NCBI GenBank assembly: GCA_029253805.1
Contig: JAQWYU010000024.1
Coordinates: 1-5,984 of the forward strand
Direction: 5' to 3'
Length of the DNA stretch: 5,984 nt
DNA from: Flavobacteriaceae bacterium
Lineage (GTDB): Bacteria > Bacteroidota > Bacteroidia > Flavobacteriales > Flavobacteriaceae
Shown: one piece after another, positions 1-5,984 of the stretch
Position numbering within the stretch: position 1 is the first letter of the stretch
Layout of the letters: the number at the start of each line of letters is the position of its first letter
Notes under the pieces: model-generated
What the model saw: only the letters and a program-made list of their open reading frames with translations
Told to the model about the DNA's origin: nothing
The model's database searches: none
Program-made: the position numbers and the translations under genes

Positions 1-778
1 CTCTATTGATTGGTTGGTATACAGAAAACATATTATCCAGGGCATTCGGTATAGACCGCGGGACTAGTGAATAATGCGATAACCCTTCAAAATTATCAAA
101 TTCATAAAATATACTAGGGTTTTCTATGGTCGAGATCTTATAATTAAGTTCGGTTGCTTGTTTTTGGTTTCGCTTAATATCTAATGAAGCAGTAGATAAA
201 TAGTAAAAGAGCTTTACTTGTTTTTTTTGTTCAATCCTCAATTTTCTAACCAAGTTTTCCTGCACAAATGGAGCGAAACTTGGGCTCAGTGCTACAAAAC
301 CATTAAAGACAGGTGACTTTTGAAAGAAAAAATAGTTGATATAGTTAGCTGTTTCTCCATGGCCGATCGCAATTCTAAAATCTGAGCATCGATATTTACT
401 CTCAATAAATTCAATAAGTTCTGAGTCAATAAATTCATAAAATTTAGCTCCTGACCGGTAAGGGAAATGATCTTCGACTGATAATGTCGTATCCTCTGTT
501 CGTGATTTAGCTTGATTAATTCCAACAACTATAGCGTCTGGCATGTCTCTCCAGTAAGAGATATATTCTACGTTCCCTGCAACAACCTCAAAAAGATAAT
601 CTCCGTCAAAAACGACGATTAATGGAAAGAATTGATCAGGATTTAACTCGTAATTACGTGGAAGTTGTATTTTTAACTCTCGGGTAGTCCCCATAGCTTC
701 GGACTCAATTGATTCGTAAACTATTTGAGAAAAAGAACATTGGGAAAAAAACAGGAATAAAATGATGAAAAACCTCAT
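1..778 (-). CDS. Exported esterase-D-like alpha/beta-hydrolase fold protein, probably non-catalytic; C-terminus cut by window edge
   Basis: My own minus-strand translation gives an open frame from ATG at 778 to the left edge (259 codons, no stop). Residues 1-18 are a Sec signal peptide: Met-Arg, a Phe/Leu/Ile-rich core, then SFS before Gln18. A Cys at 14 is preceded by SQ and is not a good lipobox. The mature part follows the putative-esterase (Pfam Esterase, enterochelin-esterase-like) layout: strand and turn LIVVFDGDYLF (53-63), VVGIN (84-88), the nucleophile-elbow region RIAIGHGETAN (135-145), FVALSPSF (161-168), and a late His in EGLSHYSL (231-238). The elbow normally reads GHSxGG; here the Ser position is Gly141 (codon GGA), so ordinary Ser-hydrolase chemistry looks lost. 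The product is probably periplasmic. It lies 60 bases downstream of the YbhN-like gene on the same strand and may share its transcript. The family call is fairly secure; the substrate is unknown. Confidence 0.82.
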   Translation of the reverse strand, partial: MRFFIILFLFFSQCSFSQIVYESIESEAMGTTRELKIQLPRNYELNPDQFFPLIVVFDGDYLFEVVAGNVEYISYWRDMPDAIVVGINQAKSRTEDTTLSVEDHFPYRSGAKFYEFIDSELIEFIESKYRCSDFRIAIGHGETANYINYFFFQKSPVFNGFVALSPSFAPFVQENLVRKLRIEQKKQVKLFYYLSTASLDIKRNQKQATELNYKISTIENPSIFYEFDNFEGLSHYSLVPRSIPNALDNMFSVYQPINR

Positions 779-838
779 GTAGTAAATAATATTTGAGTTT
801 ACAAGTTAAGAAAATAAGTGAAAACCAATTACACTTTT

Positions 839-1807
839 TTAAAAGTTTGTTTTAGATGTTTTTCTGTTATAAAGTGGTAAATATAGTAGTGAAATTCCAC
901 CAAAAAACATAATCATTAACGTCTGTGAAGTCCACATAATCCATCCGAAAGCAATACTAGGATCTTCAGGAATATTAAAAACAGAGAATGCTGCATAAAT
1001 TGCCAAGGGATAGGACCCAATCCCTCCATTAGTGGCTGCAATACTAAAACTAGCTAAAATAAAACCAACTAAAATAGCTGCAAAAGGGATATCACTTGTT
1101 TCAGCAATAGAAAATGATGTAACGTAAAACATAAGAACATACATACTCCAAATAAATAGTGTATGAAAAATAAATAGCCACTTTTTTTTCATCTTGAAAA
1201 TACTAAGAACACCTTCTAATAGGCCATTTACAAATGATTTAATTCTTAGAATAATTTTTGAGTTACCTTTTTGAATTGTTCGAGTTAATATCAGGATTAT
1301 AATAACAGCTAAGACAGCTGTTATTATAATCTTGTAAATGGAAATACTGCCTGAGAGTTTTTCAAAAATAAAATCAAATTGTAAAAATAGTGTCACGATA
1401 ATAATTCCTAACATAACTACCATGTCTGCAATACGCTCCGAAACTATAGTTCCAAAACTTTTTTCGAATGGAATACCCTCGTAATTTGTAAGAACTGAGG
1501 CTCTTGCAACTTCTCCTGCTCTAGGGATTGTGTAGTTAATCAAATAAGCTGCAAAAACTGCCATTACACTATTTCCTAATTTTATTTTATAACCCATGGG
1601 TTCAAGTTGAAATCGCCAGCGGTAAGCTCGAGATAAGTGGCTTAAAAGCCCCATAAATGCACCTAATAAAACAAAGGCGTAGTCAGCTTGCCTAAACGAA
1701 CTAATCAACTTTTCAATGGGAATTATTGAAAATGAATACCAAATCGCAACAATACTTAATAATATTGGTATGGTTATTTTGAATATTGATTTCTGTTTTG
1801 AATTCAA
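839..1807 (-). CDS. YbhN/LPG-synthase transmembrane-type (flippase-like) integral membrane protein, TTG start
   Basis: This 322-residue protein has about eight hydrophobic segments, roughly at 8-28, 43-59, 78-94, 126-144, 156-175, 209-232, 241-260 and 284-311. It belongs to the lysylphosphatidylglycerol-synthase TM region/UPF0104 (YbhN) family. Diagnostic motifs are RAYRWRFQLEPMG (60-72), the loop TIPRAGEVARASVL (93-106) followed by SERIAD (123-128), and NGGIGSYPLA (260-269). Members of the family are membrane proteins linked to lipid flipping or export. There is no C-terminal aminoacyl-transferase domain, so it is not an MprF enzyme. The only plausible start is TTG at 1807-1805. One codon upstream (ACA) is the panD stop TAA in the same frame, and the first internal ATG (Met52) would remove the first membrane segment. 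With a 3-base gap to panD and no Shine-Dalgarno, translation is probably coupled to panD. The transported lipid is unknown. Confidence 0.88.
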   Translation of the reverse strand: MNSKQKSIFKITIPILLSIVAIWYSFSIIPIEKLISSFRQADYAFVLLGAFMGLLSHLSRAYRWRFQLEPMGYKIKLGNSVMAVFAAYLINYTIPRAGEVARASVLTNYEGIPFEKSFGTIVSERIADMVVMLGIIIVTLFLQFDFIFEKLSGSISIYKIIITAVLAVIIILILTRTIQKGNSKIILRIKSFVNGLLEGVLSIFKMKKKWLFIFHTLFIWSMYVLMFYVTSFSIAETSDIPFAAILVGFILASFSIAATNGGIGSYPLAIYAAFSVFNIPEDPSIAFGWIMWTSQTLMIMFFGGISLLYLPLYNRKTSKTNF

Positions 1808-1810
1808 TGT

Positions 1811-2161
1811 TTATTTTAATAAGTTGTTTGTTTCGTTAGGGAAAACCAAAGAAGGTTTAAAGTCATTAGCTTCTTCCATCTCCATAAAAGCGTAAGTTAT
1901 TAGTATTAAAACGTCTCCTATGGATACTTTGTGTGCTGCAGCTCCGTTTAAAGTAATTTCGCCAGAGTTTCTAGGGCCTGGAATTACATATGTATCTAAT
2001 CTCTCTCCATTGTTATTGTTAACTACTTGTATTTTTTCTCCCTGAATAATATTAGCTGCATCCATTAAATCTTCATCAATCGTGATACTTCCTATATAGT
2101 TAAGATCAGCTCCAGTAACTTTTACGCGGTGAATTTTAGACTTTACTACTTGTATTTGCAT
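1811..2161 (-). CDS. panD: Aspartate 1-decarboxylase proenzyme
   Basis: The protein decarboxylates L-aspartate to beta-alanine in the cytoplasm, feeding pantothenate and CoA synthesis. It is 116 residues long, close to the usual 115-130. It is a pyruvoyl enzyme made as a proenzyme that cleaves itself between Gly24 and Ser25 (YIGS, 22-25), and Ser25 becomes the pyruvoyl group. Residues matching the known E. coli active site are present at the same numbers: Lys9, Tyr22, Arg54, Thr57, Tyr58 and Asn72. The last begins NGAAAHK, the conserved family segment. The other typical stretch is [10 protein letters not shown] (11-20). The ATG start at 2161 lies 14 bases after the panC stop, and the membrane-protein gene begins 3 bases after its own stop, which supports a polycistronic panC-panD message. 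No PanM/PanZ maturation factor is visible here. All key residues are intact, so it should be active. Confidence 0.97.
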   Translation of the reverse strand: MQIQVVKSKIHRVKVTGADLNYIGSITIDEDLMDAANIIQGEKIQVVNNNNGERLDTYVIPGPRNSGEITLNGAAAHKVSIGDVLILITYAFMEMEEANDFKPSLVFPNETNNLLK

Positions 2162-2175
2162 GTTGGTAAATATAA

Positions 2176-3027
2176 TTAATTTAAATCTATGTTATCAATT
2201 AAACGGACATCTCCTATATATGCCGCAATAAATGCTCGATATTTTTTATTTGGTTTTTTTTCCTTGACAGGCCCCAAAGATTCTGTATCTAAAATTTGAA
2301 AATAATCTAGCTCAAATAAAGAGTTATTATTAAATCGTTTTAGTACCCAGTCATAAGTAGATGGTATGTCCTCGGAGCTAAATTTATGCTTAACAGTTTG
2401 TAAAATTTCATAAATCATTGCTGCCTCGCGATATTCCTTAGAGCTTAGTCTACCATTTCTTGAACTCATTGCTAAACCGTTAGGCTCGCGCTCTGTTGGA
2501 CACCCTATGATATTAACTGAAAGGCCTTCGGAATCTACCATTTTTCTTATTATTAAAAGTTGCTGAAAGTCTTTCTCTCCAAAATAGGCTTTGTTTGGAC
2601 TCACTATTTGTAACAAACGCTTAACTATGGTCCCAACTCCGTCAAAATGACCAGGTCGAGAATTGCCTTCCATTGATAATTCAAGTCCACTAAAATTAAA
2701 GTTTTCTGACTTTACCTTGGAGCCATACAGATCCTCAACTTTTGGAGCATAAATTAAAATATTGTCTTTTGAAATGGTTTCCAAGATTTTAATGTCCTTA
2801 GCCAAGGACCTTGGGTATTTATTTAAATCTGATGAGTTATCAAATTGGGTTGGGTTAACAAAAATACTGACAACAACGAAATTATTATTAGCTAGAGCTG
2901 ATTTAACTAGTGACAAATGCCCCTTATGAAGAGCACCCATGGTGGGAACAAAACCTAGCGAAAAACTTGGCTGCATTATATTATTAATACGTTTAATCAA
3001 GTTAACCTTTGTTTTGTAAACTAGCAT
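2176..3027 (-). CDS. panC: Pantothenate synthetase (pantoate--beta-alanine ligase)
   Basis: The enzyme condenses pantoate with beta-alanine using ATP, through a pantoyl-adenylate intermediate, to give pantothenate. It is cytoplasmic and 283 residues long, which is the normal family size. The nucleotidyltransferase HIGH-type motif is [10 protein letters not shown] (28-37), with both His34 and His37 in place. It is followed by [10 protein letters not shown] (54-63), which contributes to pantoate binding, and KYPR (70-73). Then come the highly conserved [15 protein letters not shown] (124-138), [10 protein letters not shown] (148-157), and the KMSKS-like loop AMSSRN (186-191). ATG at 3027 is the natural start: the protein then begins with the short strand found in homologues and reaches the HIGH motif at the expected distance. 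It is the first gene of the minus-strand operon. A candidate TAnnTTTG element lies about 23 bases upstream of the start. Nothing appears degraded. Confidence 0.97.
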   Translation of the reverse strand: MLVYKTKVNLIKRINNIMQPSFSLGFVPTMGALHKGHLSLVKSALANNNFVVVSIFVNPTQFDNSSDLNKYPRSLAKDIKILETISKDNILIYAPKVEDLYGSKVKSENFNFSGLELSMEGNSRPGHFDGVGTIVKRLLQIVSPNKAYFGEKDFQQLLIIRKMVDSEGLSVNIIGCPTEREPNGLAMSSRNGRLSSKEYREAAMIYEILQTVKHKFSSEDIPSTYDWVLKRFNNNSLFELDYFQILDTESLGPVKEKKPNKKYRAFIAAYIGDVRLIDNIDLN

Positions 3028-3049
3028 TTGTCAAATAATTAACGGCATG

Positions 3050-3057
3050 CAAACTTA
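3050..3057 (-). promoter_or_regulatory. Candidate Bacteroidota -7 promoter element for the panC operon
   Basis: On the minus strand this reads TAAGTTTG, a full match to the Bacteroidota -7 consensus TAnnTTTG. It would place transcription start around 3042-3045, leaving a leader of under 20 bases before the panC ATG. A clear TTG -33 element at the usual distance is not visible; only a T-rich stretch (TTTTA) lies near 3079-3086. This is a motif match only. Confidence 0.42.
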
Positions 3058-3088
3058 AGGTATTACAATTAATCTGCATAAAATTTTG

Positions 3089-3096
3089 TATTTTTG
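3089..3096 (+). promoter_or_regulatory. Candidate Bacteroidota -7 promoter element for the GT5-like/DUF4270 pair
   Basis: The sequence reads TATTTTTG, a full match to TAnnTTTG, and sits in the context TATTTTTGCAC that is common at flavobacterial promoters. Transcription would start near 3101-3104, giving a leader of about 30 bases before the ATG at 3134. The -33 region (about 3060-3068) has no clear TTG, so the upstream half is weak. The element lies 31 bases from the oppositely oriented panC -7 box, so the two promoters would be back to back. Confidence 0.47.
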
Positions 3097-3133
3097 CACA
3101 ACTTTTATAGTAAATACTTAAAACATAACTCAT

Positions 3134-3943
3134 ATGAAAGATAAGAGAGTCTTATATGTATCGTCAGAAGTGGTGCCATATTTACCTGAGACAGAAATTT
3201 CTTCTATGTCGTTTGAAGCGCCTAGAATGATAAATAAGCAAGGTGGACAAATACGAATATTCATGCCTCGTTATGGAAATATTAACGAAAGAAGACATCA
3301 ACTTCACGAGGTTATCAGGCTTTCTGGGATCAATTTAGTTATTAATGACTTAGATATGCCATTGGTCATCAAGGTTGCCTCCATTCCAAAAGAACGTATA
3401 CAAGTCTATTTTATCGATAATGAAGAATATTTTAAGAGAAAAGCAACTTTTACAGATGAAAATGGACAGATGTTCGGTGACAACGACGAACGAGCTATTT
3501 TCTTTGCTAAAGGAGTAATCGAAACGGTCAAAAAATTAAATTGGGCTCCGGATATAATTCACGTTCATGGCTGGCTAGCGTCATTGCTACCTCTTTATTT
3601 AAAACAATATTATAAGGATGAACCATTATTTAAGGAAAGTAAGGTCGTTACGTCTGTATACAGTCAGAGCTTTGATGATAGTTTAAATAGTGGTCTAATT
3701 GATAAAATTAAATTTGATGAAATTGAAGAAGCTCATGTTGCAAGCTTGAGGACTCCTAACTACTCTAACCTCATGAAAATTGCTGTCGATTTTTCAGATG
3801 GAATAATAAAAGGATCACAAGAACTTCCTGACGAACTTGAACATTACCTTGATAACTGTAAAAAACCAGTTCTTGACTATCAGTATCCTGAAGCGTTTAC
3901 TGAAGCATACACTGATTTTTACACAACAAAAATTTTAAAATAA
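3134..3943 (+). CDS. Short GT5 glycogen/starch-synthase-like protein (N-terminal domain only), likely non-catalytic
   Basis: The 269-residue protein resembles the N-terminal Rossmann half of GT5 glycogen synthases. Recognisable parts are the first strand RVLYVSSEVVPY (5-16), the second strand IRIFMPRYGNI (40-50), the DNDER motif with following helix (116-125), and PDIIHVHGWLASLLPLYLK (139-157). Full-length GlgA proteins are about 480 residues and carry a second GT1-type domain with the catalytic Glu; this half is absent, and the gene ends at its own TAA with no remnant downstream. The ADP-glucose-binding KxGG loop that should follow the first strand is replaced by PETEISSM (18-25), and the usual HDWH is HGWL (145-148). 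A glycogen-synthase role is therefore doubtful despite the name such proteins usually receive. Short versions of this kind next to a DUF4270 gene are, as I recall, common in flavobacteria. No signal peptide is visible, so it is probably cytoplasmic. Confidence 0.85.
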   Translation: MKDKRVLYVSSEVVPYLPETEISSMSFEAPRMINKQGGQIRIFMPRYGNINERRHQLHEVIRLSGINLVINDLDMPLVIKVASIPKERIQVYFIDNEEYFKRKATFTDENGQMFGDNDERAIFFAKGVIETVKKLNWAPDIIHVHGWLASLLPLYLKQYYKDEPLFKESKVVTSVYSQSFDDSLNSGLIDKIKFDEIEEAHVASLRTPNYSNLMKIAVDFSDGIIKGSQELPDELEHYLDNCKKPVLDYQYPEAFTEAYTDFYTTKILK

Positions 3944-3956
3944 GCATACTTTTTAC

Positions 3957-5609
3957 ATGAGCAATACTAAATCTATTTCATTAAAACTTGCATGTCTTTT
4001 AACTGTATTCATGATATCCAACTCTTGCGACAATGAGTTCTCAGAAATTGGTACAGGAATTGTGGGAATACCAGATTTTGAGATTCAAAATAAAAACTAC
4101 CCGATAAAAACATACAATAAAAGAATAGCCCCTTTTGAGTCTAATAAATTAGAAAATGACTTATTAGGTTTTTACTATGATCCTGTCTTCGGAGGATCCA
4201 ATGTTAGTTTTGTTGGGCAAATGCGTCCAAGTGATTATACTCCAAATTTTGGGGATAATACTGTTTTAGACTCTGTCATTTTAACGATTCCTTTCTCAAG
4301 TAATTCTACAACATCTGATGAAATTACAACATATGAACTGGATTCGCTTTACGGATCAAGTCCAATTAAGCTCTCTATCTTTAAAAATGATTTTTTGTTA
4401 AGAAACTTTGATCCAGGGGCTGGAATCGATGACGCTCAAAAGTATTATTCAAACGGATCCCTTGACTCCGGACAATTAATTGAACCCTCGCTACTAGAAT
4501 CACAACTACTGTATTATGATGGTAATTATTTTCCAAGCTCAGAAGCTATAAAAATAGGTACCTTTGACGAAGAAACTGAGGTTTTTGAATTGACTAATAC
4601 CTTAAATCCAAGTCTGAGATTACATCTTTACGACAACCCTTTGAATCTTAATCCACCTGAGGGTTTTTGGGAAGATATTTTTTTCGAGAGAGAAGGGGAT
4701 GACGTTCTTGAAACTGAAAACAACTTTTACAATTACTTTAGAGGACTATACTTCAAAGCAGAATCCATTACAGGATCAGAGGGTCACATGATGCAGCTCG
4801 ACCTCAGCTCTGGGGGAGCAAATCTTATGTTTTACTTCACATATGACCAAACCATTACTGTTGACGGAGTAGACGAGACAAGTTCTGTGCAAGGAAATTA
4901 TGAACTTACTTTTTCTGGAAATAGAGTCAATATTTTCGAAAACAACTTTATCCCTTCTGTTTTACAAAACATCAACGACACTTCCACAGACTCTGAGGGA
5001 GATGATTTTCTATATCTCAAGGGTGGAGAAGGATCTATGGCTGTAATAGAACTATTCACTGAGGACGAAGCGGGATCTACGCAAGAGGATTATTTAAATG
5101 AATTTAGAAATTTTAGTGATGGGCAGACAACTGCTAAACGATTAGTTAATGAAGCTTTCTTAGAGTTTTATGTTGAAGAAACGCTTTCTAATTCTGATGT
5201 CCCAAACAGACTTTATATCTACGATATAGATAATAATATTCCTCTCGCTGATTACTTTTTCGACCAAAGTGTTAATTCGTCGTCTGCTGATTCTAAATAT
5301 GCACATTTAGTTCCTTTAGCTTCGCAAACAAATAGTGAAGGTGTTGAGCAAAAAAAATATAAAATTAGACTTACTGAACATATTAACAATATCATCTTAA
5401 ATGATTCTACTAATGTAAAACTTGGCCTAGTCGTATCGTCAAATGTTGGCGCAATTCGATCTAGGAATTTCCAAATAGATGATGAGGTTAAAAGTGTCCC
5501 ATCAGGTACTGTTTTGTCTCCCAGAAGCGTAATACTTCACGGAAATATGTCTCAAAATTTTGATGCTAGTCCCAAGCTAAACATTTACTATACTGACTCA
5601 ACAAACTAG
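3957..5609 (+). CDS. DUF4270-type lipoprotein, function unknown
   Basis: This 550-residue protein has an N-terminal export signal: Lys-containing start, hydrophobic stretch LACLLTVFMI (11-20), then SNSC with Cys24 as the probable lipidated residue. The lipobox is loose (Ser at -3 rather than Leu/Val/Ile). The following DNEFSEIGTGIVG is the usual start of mature DUF4270 proteins. Acidic residues just after the Cys resemble the Bacteroidota lipoprotein export signal that sends lipoproteins to the cell surface. Other features I associate with the family are SVILTIPF (106-113, in the segment describing a derivative value) and LKGGEGSM (354-361). The body is rich in Asn, Ser, Asp and aromatic residues, with predicted beta-type alternation and no further membrane segment. 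The gene starts 13 bases after the GT5-like gene, so the two probably share a transcript. The family's function is not established. Confidence 0.85.
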   Translation: MSNTKSISLKLACLLTVFMISNSCDNEFSEIGTGIVGIPDFEIQNKNYPIKTYNKRIAPFESNKLENDLLGFYYDPVFGGSNVSFVGQMRPSDYTPNFGDNTVLDSVILTIPFSSNSTTSDEITTYELDSLYGSSPIKLSIFKNDFLLRNFDPGAGIDDAQKYYSNGSLDSGQLIEPSLLESQLLYYDGNYFPSSEAIKIGTFDEETEVFELTNTLNPSLRLHLYDNPLNLNPPEGFWEDIFFEREGDDVLETENNFYNYFRGLYFKAESITGSEGHMMQLDLSSGGANLMFYFTYDQTITVDGVDETSSVQGNYELTFSGNRVNIFENNFIPSVLQNINDTSTDSEGDDFLYLKGGEGSMAVIELFTEDEAGSTQEDYLNEFRNFSDGQTTAKRLVNEAFLEFYVEETLSNSDVPNRLYIYDIDNNIPLADYFFDQSVNSSSADSKYAHLVPLASQTNSEGVEQKKYKIRLTEHINNIILNDSTNVKLGLVVSSNVGAIRSRNFQIDDEVKSVPSGTVLSPRSVILHGNMSQNFDASPKLNIYYTDSTN

Positions 5610-5710
5610 TTGTTTATATCGAAGTTTGGCTCAAAAAAACTGTCGTTGAATTATTTGACATAATAGCTGTAGTATTAATAAATTAGTAATTATGGCGCTT
5701 GAATATTATG

Positions 5711-5740
5711 CTTAAATGCATATTTATACCCTAATTTAAG
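5711..5740. repeat. 7-base AT-rich inverted repeat upstream of the SusC-like gene
   Basis: CTTAAAT (5711-5717) and ATTTAAG (5734-5740) are perfect inverted copies with a 16-base spacer. The repeat lies just upstream of the candidate -7 element at 5762. The spacing would suit a dimeric regulator site, but in such AT-rich DNA a 7-base match can arise by chance. It is too weak and lacks the T-run needed for a terminator. Confidence 0.2.
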
Positions 5741-5761
5741 AATTATTTGATATTTAATCGT

Positions 5762-5769
5762 TAAATTTG
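5762..5769 (+). promoter_or_regulatory. Candidate Bacteroidota -7 promoter element for the SusC-like gene
   Basis: TAAATTTG matches TAnnTTTG exactly. It predicts a start of transcription near 5775 and a leader of about 33 bases before the ATG at 5809. The nearest upstream TTTG (5746-5749) is only 12 bases away, which is shorter than the usual spacing of about 17-23, so the -33 element is unresolved. The 199-base gap after the DUF4270 gene is consistent with a separate transcript. Motif match only. Confidence 0.4.
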
Positions 5770-5808
5770 ATACAACTAAAAAAACAACCGAATTAAACAA
5801 TTTAATTT

Positions 5809-5984
5809 ATGAAAACATTTTTAAGGGCTTTTGCCTTACTTTTCTGTGTTGCATCTTTTGCACAAACTACAGTTAAAGGAACTGTCAGTGATGACAACGG
5901 AATGCCACTTGCTGGCGCAAACATTATTGTGACTGGAACTTCATCTGGTGCTATGACTGATTTTGATGGGAACTTTACTCTAAG
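5809..5984 (+). CDS. N-terminus of SusC/RagA-like TonB-linked outer-membrane protein (truncated by window end)
   Basis: Fifty-eight complete codons are visible from ATG at 5809 to the window end. Residues 1-18 form a Sec signal peptide (MKTFLR, hydrophobic core, then ASFA) with likely cleavage before Gln19. Mature residues begin TTVKGTVSDDNGMPLAGANI (20-39) and continue with VTGTSSGAMTDFDGNFTL. This is the CarboxypepD_reg-like beta-sandwich domain that precedes the plug and barrel of Bacteroidota SusC/RagA-type transporters. These import large substrates such as oligosaccharides or peptides with TonB energy and a SusD-like lipoprotein partner. A TonB-dependent receptor of another class, or a different protein carrying this domain, cannot be excluded because the plug is outside the window. 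There is no Shine-Dalgarno; the leader is A-rich, as for its neighbours. Which substrate it would take cannot be told. Confidence 0.82.
   Translation, partial: MKTFLRAFALLFCVASFAQTTVKGTVSDDNGMPLAGANIIVTGTSSGAMTDFDGNFTL

Noticed and set aside
292..528. A 78-codon minus-strand open frame inside the left-edge gene
   Set aside because: It lies wholly within the hydrolase-like gene in another frame, has no recognisable domain, and the overlapping frame has a signal peptide and fold motifs.
816..836. Possible terminator hairpin AAGTG-N11-CACTT after the YbhN-like gene
   Set aside because: The stem has only 5 pairs and, for the minus-strand transcript, is followed by ATTTTC rather than a proper T-run. 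The run of T lies on the plus strand, where no gene ends.
779..838. A promoter for the hydrolase-like gene (minus-strand TAACTTG with an upstream TTG)
   Set aside because: The -7 sequence is one T short of TAnnTTTG and the match is too loose in AT-rich DNA to list as a feature.
839..1807. Full MprF (lysylphosphatidylglycerol synthase) activity for the membrane protein
   Set aside because: Only the transmembrane flippase-like region is present; the soluble aminoacyl-transferase domain is missing, so the enzyme name should not be used.
5593..5615. Palindromic AACTAGTT at the end of the DUF4270 gene as a terminator
   Set aside because: The dyad has no loop and no following T-run, so it does not form a standard intrinsic terminator.

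Overview
The window looks like a chromosomal segment of a marine-type flavobacterium (phylum Bacteroidota). It is AT-rich, has no Shine-Dalgarno sequences in front of its genes, and shows TAnnTTTG promoter elements. It also has an N-terminal lipoprotein with an acidic residue right after the lipidated Cys, a DUF4270-type protein, and the start of a CarboxypepD_reg/TonB (SusC-like) outer-membrane protein. Each of these is characteristic of the class Flavobacteriia.

Left half (1-3027), all on the minus strand and read right to left: panC (pantoate--beta-alanine ligase), panD (aspartate 1-decarboxylase), a YbhN/LPG-synthase-type polytopic membrane protein, and an exported esterase-D-like alpha/beta-hydrolase that runs off the left edge. 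panC, panD and the membrane protein are separated by only 14 and 3 bases, so they look like one transcript. PanD makes beta-alanine and PanC joins it to pantoate to give pantothenate, the CoA precursor. The two downstream genes have no obvious metabolic link to this pathway.

Centre (3028-3133): a 106-base divergent intergenic region with a candidate flavobacterial -7 element on each strand.

Right half (3134-5984), plus strand: a short protein resembling only the N-terminal domain of GT5 glycogen synthase, then 13 bases later a 550-residue DUF4270-type lipoprotein. After a 199-base gap comes the first 58 codons of a SusC-like/TonB-dependent outer-membrane protein, cut by the window end.

No mobile element, CRISPR array, tRNA or rRNA was seen. 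Most of the window reads as ordinary core chromosome. The points worth a second look are two enzyme-like proteins that appear to have lost active-site residues. The GT5-like protein lacks the KxGG loop, the DWH histidine and the whole C-terminal domain. The hydrolase has Gly in place of the nucleophile Ser. Also notable are the tight pairing of the GT5-like protein with DUF4270, and a TTG-started membrane protein that lies in the same frame as panD, separated from it by one stop codon and one sense codon.
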